Of a stretch of DNA of 38,361 nucleotides, positions 25,301 through 33,089 are shown piece after piece. The translations under genes and the position numbers were made by a program. The notes under the pieces were generated by a model, which ran no database searches, was not told the origin of the DNA, and saw nothing but the letters and a program-made list of their open reading frames with translations. Each line of letters begins with the position of its first letter. Positions within the stretch are counted from its first letter, which is position 1. Origin of the DNA: Pseudomonadota bacterium (GTDB lineage Bacteria > Pseudomonadota > Gammaproteobacteria > Xanthomonadales > Rhodanobacteraceae); NCBI GenBank assembly GCA_018240565.1, contig JAFEFO010000014.1, positions 1-38,361 on the forward strand, written 5' to 3'.

Positions 25301-25439
25301 TGCCGTAGATCGTGCCGGTGGTCGCCTGGCCGAAAGCGATTCCACTCATGCCCATGGCGGCCGCGCCGATGGCCAGCGCCAAGGCCTTGCGGCGAAATAC
25401 GTTATTGCGGTGCGACGTGCGCCGTGCCGTGCTCTTCAT
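22329..25439 (-). CDS. Oar-like TonB-dependent outer-membrane receptor
   Basis: A 1036-residue receptor with a signal peptide (about 1-40, ending GIAFGQA). An N-terminal carboxypeptidase-regulatory-like beta-sandwich follows (about 40-125, TGTIYGTVPAGPGE...ITLPVGTYTVSLMRDGKVV). The plug domain (about 130-250) contains LQQLPLQRTAENIAMLAPGV, YLDGMNTTELLNNQGG and GYGAEYGRSIGGVIN. A long beta-barrel ends in SVSYDF with the terminal Phe needed for outer-membrane assembly. It should import a substrate too large for porins, using TonB energy. It shares its promoter element with dgcN, which points to a D-Glu-containing peptide or murein fragment as ligand (inference). The start is ATG 25439 after GGGGGTAGG. 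The leader is about 120 nt, and a strong terminator follows the gene. Confidence 0.92.
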   Translation of the reverse strand: MKSTARRTSHRNNVFRRKALALAIGAAAMGMSGIAFGQATTGTIYGTVPAGPGETIQITGGAGFNRTISVDASGKYSITLPVGTYTVSLMRDGKVVQSRTGISPVAAGAVAVDFATTAANATALTEVKVTANAPAIDVTTTNQVTTITAKQLQQLPLQRTAENIAMLAPGVNMGSPELVGGPLGTPINVFGGASTAENGYYLDGMNTTELLNNQGGITLPYGAIEQQQTFISGYGAEYGRSIGGVINQIGKSGSNDWHFGARVLWQPASLRSDPVNYYFANPLATDPGEMPGDIQHYRKLNRSAETIYDAYVSGPIIKDELFFFLAVEQDNSHGTSLGAIDTPLVNHYTVHQPKIYAKVNWNINDSNVLSITGLQSQNKVWSSNNNFDYDTLQTGDFAGLGQTSKTSFRTWVANYASYLTDNLTLNAMLGKMHGEYFTNQPAFPGYDPSLPHISSCSYQDPAFLPPGNSCVSNAQGNSSISNPAHRESITNYRLSFDYKWRTHDFQIGIDNINSYDLNDGSKNPGPGYQWIYGQVDNGQPIFAGNPNVPPYVGPSTQCDGDTCYYVQKHTDLSVASVRVAQRAAYVVDNWQLTPNMVLNLGLRDDRFVNYDGSGVPYISETKPQWAPRLGFSWDVHGDSSLKVFGNAGRYYLALPLQLALSIASPVTNAGIYGTYTGIDPVTGEPIGFTPLPQNPATGVSIDSEYGQPKDPRISAAQNIKAQFSDNYVVGMQQQFHMLNTDWVFGATGTFQRMRRIIDDYDAIQNECAAGRAQGYAWMTEETCTDWAQSLIMINPGETNKILMRKPDGTLVPVNFTMQDQGFTMGPKRRYLSLDLSLEHAWDGKWFAKVDYVISKTWGNSEGPVSTYSQQSGSYESLTTAWDFPERMEFSNGILPNDRRHQIKLFGAYALTHEWTLGANMYIASGTPRLCRGAYGPDQIRLHGSRTYYWCGGVPAPPGSLGRLPWTHQVDVNVDYKPDWADKKLDFNLAVFNIFNQQTPLFYNDFFGSTSSPNPNFGQVQDTLPPRSVRLSVSYDF

Positions 25440-25566
25440 GGTGCCTACCCCCAATGCCTGGATGTCGGTAAATCGGATCAGGCGCAGCGGGCGCCCGTTT
25501 GATCGCGCAGGAATTGCCTTGGCTCCGCGATTGCGACCGCAACATGTCACACGCGCAGCACGCCGC

Positions 25567-25636
25567 CGAGCATACTCAGCGGCCCGCGCCCATCACTAAT
25601 GAAAAGACCGACATCCGGCATAGCTGCGGGTTATGG
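25567..25636 (-). promoter_or_regulatory. Activator-type promoter element, copy B (TonB receptor / permease)
   Basis: This is the second copy of the element at 16726-16795 (54/70 identical, including 14 identical bases AATGAAAAGACCGA). It lies in the 342-bp divergent region between the receptor gene and the permease gene. The minus-strand -10 TATGCT is at 25569-25574, giving a receptor leader of about 120 nt. The -35 position (AGTGAT) is poor. CATA-N9-TATG just beyond the conserved block resembles a LysR T-N11-A site. An ATG inside the element (25599) is not a gene start. Nothing else was recognised in 25440-25781 apart from the permease ribosome site. Confidence 0.7.
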
Positions 25637-25781
25637 CTTGCGCCGCCCGATCGCCTCGCGCGGTGCCTGCAAAACCGCCATCTGCCGCGTAATCGTGCGG
25701 AATTGCCAGTGTGCGTTGCTCACCGGCGTGGCGCGACCCGGCCTTCTGCGCAGGCTCGCGGCGAACATGTACGATGAAGGC

Positions 25782-27125
25782 ATGAATCAAGAATCCACAA
25801 ACGCACCGCGCGAACTGCCGCGCAAACTGGGCCTTGTCACCGGCATCGCCGTGGTCGTGGGCATCATGATCGGCAGCGGCATTTTCCGCGTGCCATCGGG
25901 CATCGCCGCGGATACCGGCAACCTGACCGGCATCGCGCTGGTGTGGATATTGGGCGGCATCGTTGCCCTGTTCGGCGCGCTGTCGATCGCCGAACTTGCC
26001 ACCATGTATCCCGCGGCCGGCGGGCCGTATGTCTATTTGCGCGAAGCCTACGGCCGGCCGCTCGCCTTCCTGTTCGGCTGGATGTGGTTGTTGACCACGC
26101 CCATTTCGTGGGCGGCGCAGAGCCTGATGTTCGCCGAATACCTGGGCTTCTTCGTACCGATCCCGGTGCCCGTCCAGCATGCGATCGCCGCGGTGCTGAT
26201 CATCGTGGTCGCGTTCGCCAACGTGCGTTCGGTGAAACTGGGCGCCGCGATCCAGAACATCTCCGCCAGTGCGAAAGTGCTGGCGATCGTGGGCCTGTCG
26301 GCCGCGATCTTTTTCCTCGCGCCCGGCGGCGAGCACAACCCGCTCAATGCCGAATCCATGGGCGTGGCCAACTGGTCGGGCATCGGCATAGGACTGATCG
26401 CGGCGTTGTGGGCCTACGACGGCTGGCAGAACCTGACCACCATTTCCGGCGAAGTGAAGAATCCGCAGCGCAACCTGCCACTGGCCCTGGTCGGCGGCGT
26501 GCTGGTGGTGATGGCGGTGTACCTGCTCATCAATGCCGCCTACGTGCGTGCGCTGCCGGTGCCGGACCTGGCCGCATCGAAATCCGTCGCCACCGACGCG
26601 GCGACCGTGGTGATGGGGCGTGCCGGCGCTTCGCTGATCGGGGCGCTGGTGATGTTGTCGGTGTTCGGCACCCTGAACGGCAGCATCCTGTCCAGCCCAC
26701 GCGTGTTCTTCGCCATGGCCGAGGATGGCCTGTTCTTCCGCACCGTCGGCCGTGTGCATCCGAAGTTCGAAACGCCCTATGTCGCGATCGGCTTCATCGT
26801 CGTGATCGCGGTGGTCTACGTGTTGCTGCGCGACTTCATGCAGCTGGCCGAAGGCTATGTGCTCGGCGTGTGGCCGTTCCTCGCGCTGTGCGCGATCGGC
26901 GTTTTCATCCTGCGCCGCAAACGCCCCGATTTTCCGCGCGCGTACCGCACTTTCGGTTACCCGGTGGTTCCGGCGCTGTTCGCGCTCGCCACCTTTGTCG
27001 TGGTCGCCAATGCGCTGTACGCGCAGTTCTGGTCCACCATTGCCAGCATCCTGATCACGCTGGCCGGCCTGCCGCTGTACTACCTGTGGATGCGCTGGCA
27101 ACGCCACGCGCCACCTGTTGCATGA
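25782..27125 (+). CDS. APC-family amino acid permease
   Basis: A 447-residue inner-membrane transporter of the amino acid-polyamine-organocation superfamily with about 12 hydrophobic helices. Helix 1 holds the substrate-binding break IGSGIFRVPSG, followed by ELATMYPAAGGPYVYLREAYG in the helix 2-3 region. The YDGWQNLTTISGEVKNP segment of helix 6 is typical of the LAT/SteT-like group, which carries neutral amino acids, often by exchange. ATG 25782 has GAAGG before it; an upstream ATG at 25767 is possible. Divergent transcription from the TonB receptor with the shared element between them suggests co-regulation. The D- or L-amino acid carried cannot be told. Confidence 0.88.
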   Translation: MNQESTNAPRELPRKLGLVTGIAVVVGIMIGSGIFRVPSGIAADTGNLTGIALVWILGGIVALFGALSIAELATMYPAAGGPYVYLREAYGRPLAFLFGWMWLLTTPISWAAQSLMFAEYLGFFVPIPVPVQHAIAAVLIIVVAFANVRSVKLGAAIQNISASAKVLAIVGLSAAIFFLAPGGEHNPLNAESMGVANWSGIGIGLIAALWAYDGWQNLTTISGEVKNPQRNLPLALVGGVLVVMAVYLLINAAYVRALPVPDLAASKSVATDAATVVMGRAGASLIGALVMLSVFGTLNGSILSSPRVFFAMAEDGLFFRTVGRVHPKFETPYVAIGFIVVIAVVYVLLRDFMQLAEGYVLGVWPFLALCAIGVFILRRKRPDFPRAYRTFGYPVVPALFALATFVVVANALYAQFWSTIASILITLAGLPLYYLWMRWQRHAPPVA

Positions 27126-27178
27126 TGGGATGGTCGGAATTCTGCGCCGGTCGGCGCGCGCATCGCCCGGAGGAAAAC

Positions 27179-29083
27179 ATGAATCGACTGGCACTGCTGC
27201 TTGGCATCCTTGCATTGGCGCTTGCGGCGCCCGTGATGGCGGACGAATCCGCGCCGGTGAAACCCGGGACGGTCGCATTGACCGTCAGCCTGCCGAACCC
27301 GGGCCAGAAGCTGCTGTTCGTGGACGAAGTCATGCCGGTCACGCCCGGACCCCTGACCTTGCTCTACCCGAAGTGGATTCCCGGCGATCACTCGCCGGAT
27401 GGTCCGATCGACGCGATGATGGGCCTGCAGGTCTCGGCGGGCGGCAAGCGCATCGCGTGGCGGCGCGACGACGATGACATGTTCGCGTTCCACCTCACGG
27501 TGCCCGCGGGCGTGGATCGCATCGACATCCGCTTCCAGTTCCCGGCCCGCGACCGCGCCACGGTGAATCTGCTCGATCTGACCTGGGACCACGTCGCGCT
27601 GTATCGCGCGGGCTATCCGACCAAGGATCAAATGTTCGAGCCGGCGCTGGTCATTCCCGCGGATTGGCAACATGCCAGCGCCCTGAAGACGCAAAAGCGC
27701 GACGGCGGGCGCATCACATTCGCGCCGGTGCCGTTCAACACGCTCGTCGATTCGCCGGTGATCGCCGGCAAATTCTTCCGCGAGATCGACCTCACGCCCG
27801 CGGGATCGTCCGTGCATCGCTACCTGGACATGGTCGGCGACACGGCGGACAGCCTGAAGATTTCCGCTGCGCAAACCGCCGGCTTCCGCCACCTGATCGA
27901 GCAGGCACAGGCGCTGTTCGCCTCGCACCACTACGAGGACTACCACCTGCTGTTGACGATGAGCGACCACACCTCGGTCGGCGGCCTGGAACACCACCAG
28001 TCGAGCGACGATCGCGCACGCAGCGGCGCCAAACTTTTCGCCGATGCCGACCATTTCATGCTCGACGGCTCGCTGTTGCCGCACGAATACACGCATTCGT
28101 GGAACGGCAAGTTCATGCGCCCGGCCGGGCTATGGCAACCCGACTTCGAACATCCCCAACGCGGCGAACTGCTGTGGGTGTACGAGGGGCTCACCGTCTA
28201 CCTCGGCGACATGCTGACGGTGCGCAGCGGCTTGTGGTCGCCGCAGACCTGGCGCGACGTCGTCGCCTATCGCGCGGCGGCGATGACGCATCGCACCGGC
28301 CGCGCGTGGCGGCCGTTGATCGACACCACGCGCGCCGCACAGATCGTCTATGGTTCGAGCGAGGCCTGGTCGAACTGGCGCCGGCAGACGGATTTCTATC
28401 GCGAAGGACAACTGTTGTGGTTCGCGGTCGACATGAAGATCCGCGAGTTGAGCGGCGACAAACGCAGCGTCGACGATTTCGCACGCCGCTTCTTCAGCGT
28501 CGACGACGGCAGCTTCGTCACCCGCACCTACACTGACGACGATGTCATCAAGGGCCTGGATGCAGTGCAAGCCTACGACTGGAAGGCCTTCTTCGATCAA
28601 TGGCTCGAGGGCGTCGGCGATGAGGTGCCATTGCTGTCCGGCATCGATGCCAGCGGCTGGCGCCTGGTCTACACCGACAAGCTCAACAGTTACCAGAACG
28701 CGCTGGAGAACGTCGGCATGGGCGAGCTCGAGGGCAAGGGCGTCAACGAGATGTTCTCGCTCGGCCTGTTCTTGGACAAGGCCGGCAAGATCGAAGATGT
28801 CCTGTGGGAGGGCCCGGCATTCAAGGCCGGACTCGCGCCGGGCATGAAACTGGTCTCGGTCAATGGCCGCACCTACAGCACCGTAGTGCTCCGCGAGGAA
28901 ATCGTAAAAGCGCAACACAGCAGGAAGCCGCTGCAGGTCAGTGCGCAAGGCGATGGTGTCACCGCCACGCATGCCGTTTCCTATTTTGACGGGCTGCGTT
29001 ACCCGCACCTGGTCCGCGTGCAGGACAAGCGCGACTACCAGGAACGCATCCTCGCACCCATGGCGCCGGAGCATCGCCCATGA
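27179..29083 (+). CDS. M61-family (glycyl aminopeptidase-like) metallopeptidase
   Basis: A 634-residue secreted peptidase with signal peptide MNRLALLLGILALALAAPVMA. A beta-rich N-terminal domain (about 25-190) precedes a thermolysin-like catalytic domain with zinc motif HEYTH (His302, Glu303, His306) and third ligand Glu336 in WVYEGLT. A C-terminal PDZ domain (about 510-605) contains GPAFKAGLAPGMKLVSVNG. M61 enzymes are aminopeptidases with preference for small residues such as Gly or Ala. The start has an excellent AGGAGG site and follows the permease by 53 bases; the stop overlaps the next gene by ATGA. It could trim imported or exogenous peptides in the periplasm. Confidence 0.9.
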   Translation: MNRLALLLGILALALAAPVMADESAPVKPGTVALTVSLPNPGQKLLFVDEVMPVTPGPLTLLYPKWIPGDHSPDGPIDAMMGLQVSAGGKRIAWRRDDDDMFAFHLTVPAGVDRIDIRFQFPARDRATVNLLDLTWDHVALYRAGYPTKDQMFEPALVIPADWQHASALKTQKRDGGRITFAPVPFNTLVDSPVIAGKFFREIDLTPAGSSVHRYLDMVGDTADSLKISAAQTAGFRHLIEQAQALFASHHYEDYHLLLTMSDHTSVGGLEHHQSSDDRARSGAKLFADADHFMLDGSLLPHEYTHSWNGKFMRPAGLWQPDFEHPQRGELLWVYEGLTVYLGDMLTVRSGLWSPQTWRDVVAYRAAAMTHRTGRAWRPLIDTTRAAQIVYGSSEAWSNWRRQTDFYREGQLLWFAVDMKIRELSGDKRSVDDFARRFFSVDDGSFVTRTYTDDDVIKGLDAVQAYDWKAFFDQWLEGVGDEVPLLSGIDASGWRLVYTDKLNSYQNALENVGMGELEGKGVNEMFSLGLFLDKAGKIEDVLWEGPAFKAGLAPGMKLVSVNGRTYSTVVLREEIVKAQHSRKPLQVSAQGDGVTATHAVSYFDGLRYPHLVRVQDKRDYQERILAPMAPEHRP

Positions 29084-30567
29084 ACCTGGCGCGCCTGGCC
29101 ACGGCGGCGGTGCTTTCCATCGCGCTGTCGGCGGGCGTCGTAGCCGCGGGCATACCGCCTGCGGTCGAAGGCAATGGCGCCGTGGCCGCGGTCGTGGATC
29201 TGGTGAGCGCCGGGCAGTTCCAGGCCGCCGCTGCGCGCATCGATGTCGCACTGAAACAGCAAGGATTGCCTGCGGACGAACGCGCCGCATTCGAGTTCCA
29301 GCGCGAGCGCATGCGGCGCATGCGCCGTGACTTCAGCCTCGATGCGGACGCGGCGCAAGCGCAGTTGCGCAAGCAGATTCCCGATCTCACCGACGTCGAG
29401 TTCGCCCAATGGGACGCGCAGGGCCTGTTCGAACACATGGCTATCGACGGCGAGCGCGTGTATTTGCAAAGCGCACCCGCCACGGTGTTCCGCCTGAGCG
29501 CGCAGGCGCGTGCGCGAAGCACGAAGAAGGCGACCTATCTGGACAGTGGCTTGCCCGAGTCAGGAGCCGAACGTTATTTCGAGTTTGATCGCAAGGTGAT
29601 CGAGGCGGCGCGGGCGACGGGCCATGCCAACGTGTTGCCGCAACGCGTGCGGGTGACGCAGAGCGTGACCGTTGCTGCCGATGCCGTGCCCGCGGGCAAG
29701 CTGATTCACGCGTGGATTCCGTATCCGCGCGCGATCCGCGATCGGCAGCAGGATATCCGCTATATTGCCAGCGTGCCGAGCGCGCATCGCCTCGCGCCGG
29801 AATCGACAATGCAACGCACGGTGTTCCTCGAACAACCGGCGCGCGCGGGTAAACCGACGATTTTTTCCGTCACCTATGAAGTCACGCTTTACGCGCAGTA
29901 CCACGCGATCGATGCGGACAAGGTGACGCCGGCACAGATCACACCCGAGCTGGCGCCGTTCGTGGCCGAGCGCGCGCCGCACATCGTGTTCACCCAGCCG
30001 CTGCGCGTGTTTTCGCGGCAAGTCGTGGGCGAGGAAACCAATCCGTATCGCATCGCGCAGAAGATCTATGCCGCGGTGGATGAAATTCCGTGGGCTTCCG
30101 CGCGCGAGTATTCCACCATTCCCGACCTGAGCGACTACACGTTGCGCGCCGGTCACGGTGATTGCGGCGAACAGACCCTGCTGCTGATCGCCTTGATGCG
30201 CATGAACGGCATCCCGGCGCGTTGGCAGTCCGGCTGGACGTTCAGCGATGGCGACCACGAGGACATCCACGACTGGGCGCAGATTTACCTGGCGCCGTAT
30301 GGCTGGGTACCGGTCGACGTCACGTATGGCCGCATTGCATCCGACGACCCCGCGCTGCACTGGTTCTATCTCGGCGGCATCGATGACTTCCGCATTGCCT
30401 TCAATGATGATTTTTCGCAGGAATTCGATCCGCCCAAGCAACACTTCCGCTCCGACACCGTGGATTCGCAACGCGGCGAAGTCGAATGGGACGGTGGCAA
30501 CCTGTACTACGACAAATGGGATTCCGACTTCAAATGGAAGATCCTGTCGCCGGCGGGCAAGCGATGA
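29080..30567 (+). CDS. Secreted transglutaminase-like (papain-fold) protein
   Basis: A 495-residue protein with an N-terminal signal peptide (about 1-23). A helical region with a charged stretch (EFQRERMRRMRRDF) leads into a beta-rich middle domain (about 195-290). A transglutaminase-core domain (about 320-420) has the full triad: Cys362 in GHGDCGEQT, His397 in DIHDWAQ and Asp413 in PVDVTYG. Bacterial proteins of this core mostly act as cysteine peptidases or amidases, rarely as crosslinkers. The ATGA overlap with the M61 gene and the same arrangement with the following AmiD gene make it part of one operon. A function on murein cross-bridge peptides is possible but only inferred from neighbours. 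Confidence 0.83.
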   Translation: MNLARLATAAVLSIALSAGVVAAGIPPAVEGNGAVAAVVDLVSAGQFQAAAARIDVALKQQGLPADERAAFEFQRERMRRMRRDFSLDADAAQAQLRKQIPDLTDVEFAQWDAQGLFEHMAIDGERVYLQSAPATVFRLSAQARARSTKKATYLDSGLPESGAERYFEFDRKVIEAARATGHANVLPQRVRVTQSVTVAADAVPAGKLIHAWIPYPRAIRDRQQDIRYIASVPSAHRLAPESTMQRTVFLEQPARAGKPTIFSVTYEVTLYAQYHAIDADKVTPAQITPELAPFVAERAPHIVFTQPLRVFSRQVVGEETNPYRIAQKIYAAVDEIPWASAREYSTIPDLSDYTLRAGHGDCGEQTLLLIALMRMNGIPARWQSGWTFSDGDHEDIHDWAQIYLAPYGWVPVDVTYGRIASDDPALHWFYLGGIDDFRIAFNDDFSQEFDPPKQHFRSDTVDSQRGEVEWDGGNLYYDKWDSDFKWKILSPAGKR

Positions 30568-31385
30568 TGGCGCGCGCGTCCGGGCCGGTTTGGAGGTGTT
30601 GCATTGCGCTCGCGCTGCTGCTGGGCGGTTGCGCGTCCGCGCCACCGCGCAATCCGATCGCGCAGTGGGTGCCGTCGCCCAACTTCGACGCGCGTGAACC
30701 CACCCTGATCGTGCTGCATTTCACCCAGGAAGCCAACGCGCAAACGGCGTTGAACACCTTGCGCACGAAGAACTCCGGCGGCCCGGTCAGTGCGCACTAC
30801 CTGGTGGCGAAAGACGGCACGATCTACCAGCTCGTCGCCGACGGCGAGCGCGCCTGGCAGGCGGGTCCGTCGTTCTGGGCCGGGGCGGGCGACGTCAATT
30901 CGCGCTCCATCGGCATCGAAATCGACAACCGCGGCAACGAAGCCTTCGCCCAGCCGCAGATCGATGCCTTGTTGAAACTGCTGGCCGACCTGACCACGCG
31001 TTACCCCATCCGCCGCTTCAACATCATCGGCCATGCCGATGTCGCGGTGACGCGCCGCGCCGATCCGGGCGTGTGGTTTCCTTGGGGCGAACTTGCCGCC
31101 CACGGTTTCGGATTGTGGCCCGATGCGGATCCCCTGCCCGACCCGCCGGCGGGGTTCGATCCGATGCTTGCCCTGCGCCTGATCGGCTACGCGGTGACCG
31201 ATCCGACCGCGGCGATCGTCGCCTGGCACCGGCATTTCCGCGCCAACGATGCCGCGCAACTGGATGCGACCGACCTGCGCATCCTGTGGAACCTGCAAGG
31301 CAAGCTGCTGCGGCAAGGCGTGGATCCGCCGCCGCCGCCGCCGACCTACCAGCAGCTCAAGGACTTGCAGCCGGGCACGCCCTGA
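30564..31385 (+). CDS. amiD: AmiD-like N-acetylmuramoyl-L-alanine amidase lipoprotein
   Basis: A 273-residue lipoprotein. Its signal ends in the lipobox LLLGGCAS, with lipidated Cys23, and the following Ala does not signal inner-membrane retention, so outer-membrane location is likely. The amidase_2 domain (about 40-190) has zinc ligands His52 in IVLHFTQ, His in IIGHADV and Asp in RRADPG, plus catalytic Glu in SIGIEIDN. AmiD enzymes cut the MurNAc-L-Ala bond of murein and release stem peptides. A C-terminal helical segment (about 210-270, with a run of prolines) resembles a peptidoglycan-binding fold. It is the last gene of the permease-M61-transglutaminase-AmiD group and would supply the peptides used by the D-Glu/DAP operon. 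Confidence 0.9.
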   Translation: MMARASGPVWRCCIALALLLGGCASAPPRNPIAQWVPSPNFDAREPTLIVLHFTQEANAQTALNTLRTKNSGGPVSAHYLVAKDGTIYQLVADGERAWQAGPSFWAGAGDVNSRSIGIEIDNRGNEAFAQPQIDALLKLLADLTTRYPIRRFNIIGHADVAVTRRADPGVWFPWGELAAHGFGLWPDADPLPDPPAGFDPMLALRLIGYAVTDPTAAIVAWHRHFRANDAAQLDATDLRILWNLQGKLLRQGVDPPPPPPTYQQLKDLQPGTP

Positions 31386-31559
31386 CGCCGGCGACTACGC
31401 GGCGCATCAGTTCATCACTTGGGTTGCGGCCGTATCGTTTGCCGCGCAAGCGGGTACACTTTCCATCGGGGATGCAAACACATTGCCGGGAGACCGTTGC
31501 GCCTGCGGGTGCAGCGGTCGTGCCTTTTCCACCGGCGTCGTGACGGGACCGGGCTGAGC

Positions 31560-33089
31560 ATGGGGAGCAACACAACAACGCGAGACGGACGCACGGACAT
31601 GACGCAGTGGCTGCGTGGCGAGACCCCATTGCGCTGGCGCGATTTCGCCTACGCCGCACTGATCATCGTGCTGGCATCGACGTTCGGTTTCTATGTCGTG
31701 CTGCCCTTGTGGCCGAGCAAGTTGCCGCTGATGTTCTTCGCGGCCGTGCTCATTTCCGGCTATCGCCTCGGCATGTGGCCGGCGATTTTCGCCGCGATCC
31801 TGGCCTTTCTCTCGTTCAACTTCTTTTTCGAAGAGCCGCGTTTTACCCTGACCTTCGAAGCCGAGGACCTGTTCGCGCTGGCCACGTTCCTTGTCGGCGC
31901 GTTGCTGGTCGGCGGATTGACCGGGCGACTGAGCGACCATGCCCGCCAACTCAAGCGCGCGTTGGCGGCCACGACCCTGCTGTTCGAGGCGAGCCGCGAT
32001 CTGGCAACCACGGTTGACCCGAAAAGCGCGGCCGAACGCGTGGTGACGTGCCTGGAGGCCAATGGCTGCCGCGCCGCGATCTGGCTGGTCGAAAATGGCG
32101 TGTATGCGCTGCGCGCCGCATCGGCACGGGCGCCGACGGCGGAGGCCGGCATCGATGCGCAGGAAGCATCCCATGACACGAGCGACGAGATCACCGGCGA
32201 ACGTGGCGTGCTGCATCTGGCCAGCGGCGGGCGCAACGTCGGCATTGCCGTGGTGTGGCCGCGGCGCAAGACGGCGTTGCCGGACGCGCGCTGGATGCGC
32301 GCCCTGCTCGATTCGGCCGCCGTGGCGATCGATCGCGCGCGCCTGATCGCCGAAATCGCCGACGCGCGGATCGTCGCGGAAAAGGAAGGCCTGCGCACGG
32401 CGTTGCTGTCGTCGCTGTCGCACGACCTGCGCACGCCGTTGTCGACGATCCTCGCCTCGGCGACATCGCTGCTCGAATACGACGAAAAATTCGACAGCGC
32501 CACGCGCCGCGATCTGCTCAGCGCGATCCAGGACGAATCCGAACGCCTGAACCGGTACCTGGCGAACCTGCTGGAGATGACGCGGCTGGAGTCCGGTGCA
32601 CTGCAGGTCAACCGTTACTTGACCGACCCGCGTGAATCGGTGTCGGCCGCGTTGCGGCGCCTGCAACGTCGGCTGGCGCGGCGCCAGGTGGTCCGCGAGT
32701 TTCCCGCGGAATGCGAGCAGGTCAATGTGGATCCGGTATTGCTGGAGCAGGCCCTGGTGAATGTCATCGAAAATACCGTTGCGCACACCGCGGACGATGC
32801 GCGCATCCTGGCGCGGGTGGAAAACGTCGCCGGTCGCGTGCGCCTGGCCGTGGAAGACGACGGCAAGGGCATTGCACCGGCCGACCTTCCGCATGTGTTC
32901 GACAAGTTCTTCCGTGGCGGCGGCGATCGCCGGCGCGGCTCCGGCATCGGCCTTGGACTGGCCGTGACGCGCGGCCTGGTCGAAGCCTTTGGCGGCGGCA
33001 TCCGCGCGATCAGTCCGGCACGCGACGGCCACGGCGCGCGCTTCGAGATCGACCTGCCCGCACACGGCATCCTGGAGACCAGCGAATGA
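31560..33089 (+). CDS. KdpD-like histidine kinase lacking the KdpD N-terminal domains
   Basis: A 509-residue membrane sensor kinase. It begins with a DUF4118 four-helix membrane segment (about residues 28-123), followed by a GAF-like domain (about 130-260). A HisKA domain with SLSHDLRTPLS (phosphorylated His288) and a HATPase domain complete it; the HATPase motifs are NVIENTVAHT, DDGKGI and GSGIGLGLAV. This is the C-terminal two-thirds of KdpD; the cytoplasmic KdpD and UspA domains of canonical KdpD are absent. It overlaps the response-regulator gene by ATGA. Start choice is open between ATG 31560 and ATG 31599; neither has a strong ribosome site. The 174 bases before it contain no recognised gene. 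Confidence 0.88.
   Translation: MGSNTTTRDGRTDMTQWLRGETPLRWRDFAYAALIIVLASTFGFYVVLPLWPSKLPLMFFAAVLISGYRLGMWPAIFAAILAFLSFNFFFEEPRFTLTFEAEDLFALATFLVGALLVGGLTGRLSDHARQLKRALAATTLLFEASRDLATTVDPKSAAERVVTCLEANGCRAAIWLVENGVYALRAASARAPTAEAGIDAQEASHDTSDEITGERGVLHLASGGRNVGIAVVWPRRKTALPDARWMRALLDSAAVAIDRARLIAEIADARIVAEKEGLRTALLSSLSHDLRTPLSTILASATSLLEYDEKFDSATRRDLLSAIQDESERLNRYLANLLEMTRLESGALQVNRYLTDPRESVSAALRRLQRRLARRQVVREFPAECEQVNVDPVLLEQALVNVIENTVAHTADDARILARVENVAGRVRLAVEDDGKGIAPADLPHVFDKFFRGGGDRRRGSGIGLGLAVTRGLVEAFGGGIRAISPARDGHGARFEIDLPAHGILETSE

Noticed and set aside
25599..25781. Permease start at the ATG inside the repeated promoter element
   Set aside because: The added 61 residues are Arg/Cys-rich and not membrane-like; ATG 25782 has a ribosome site and begins a normal APC protein. 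The sequence conservation there is explained by the element, since copy A has no matching gene.
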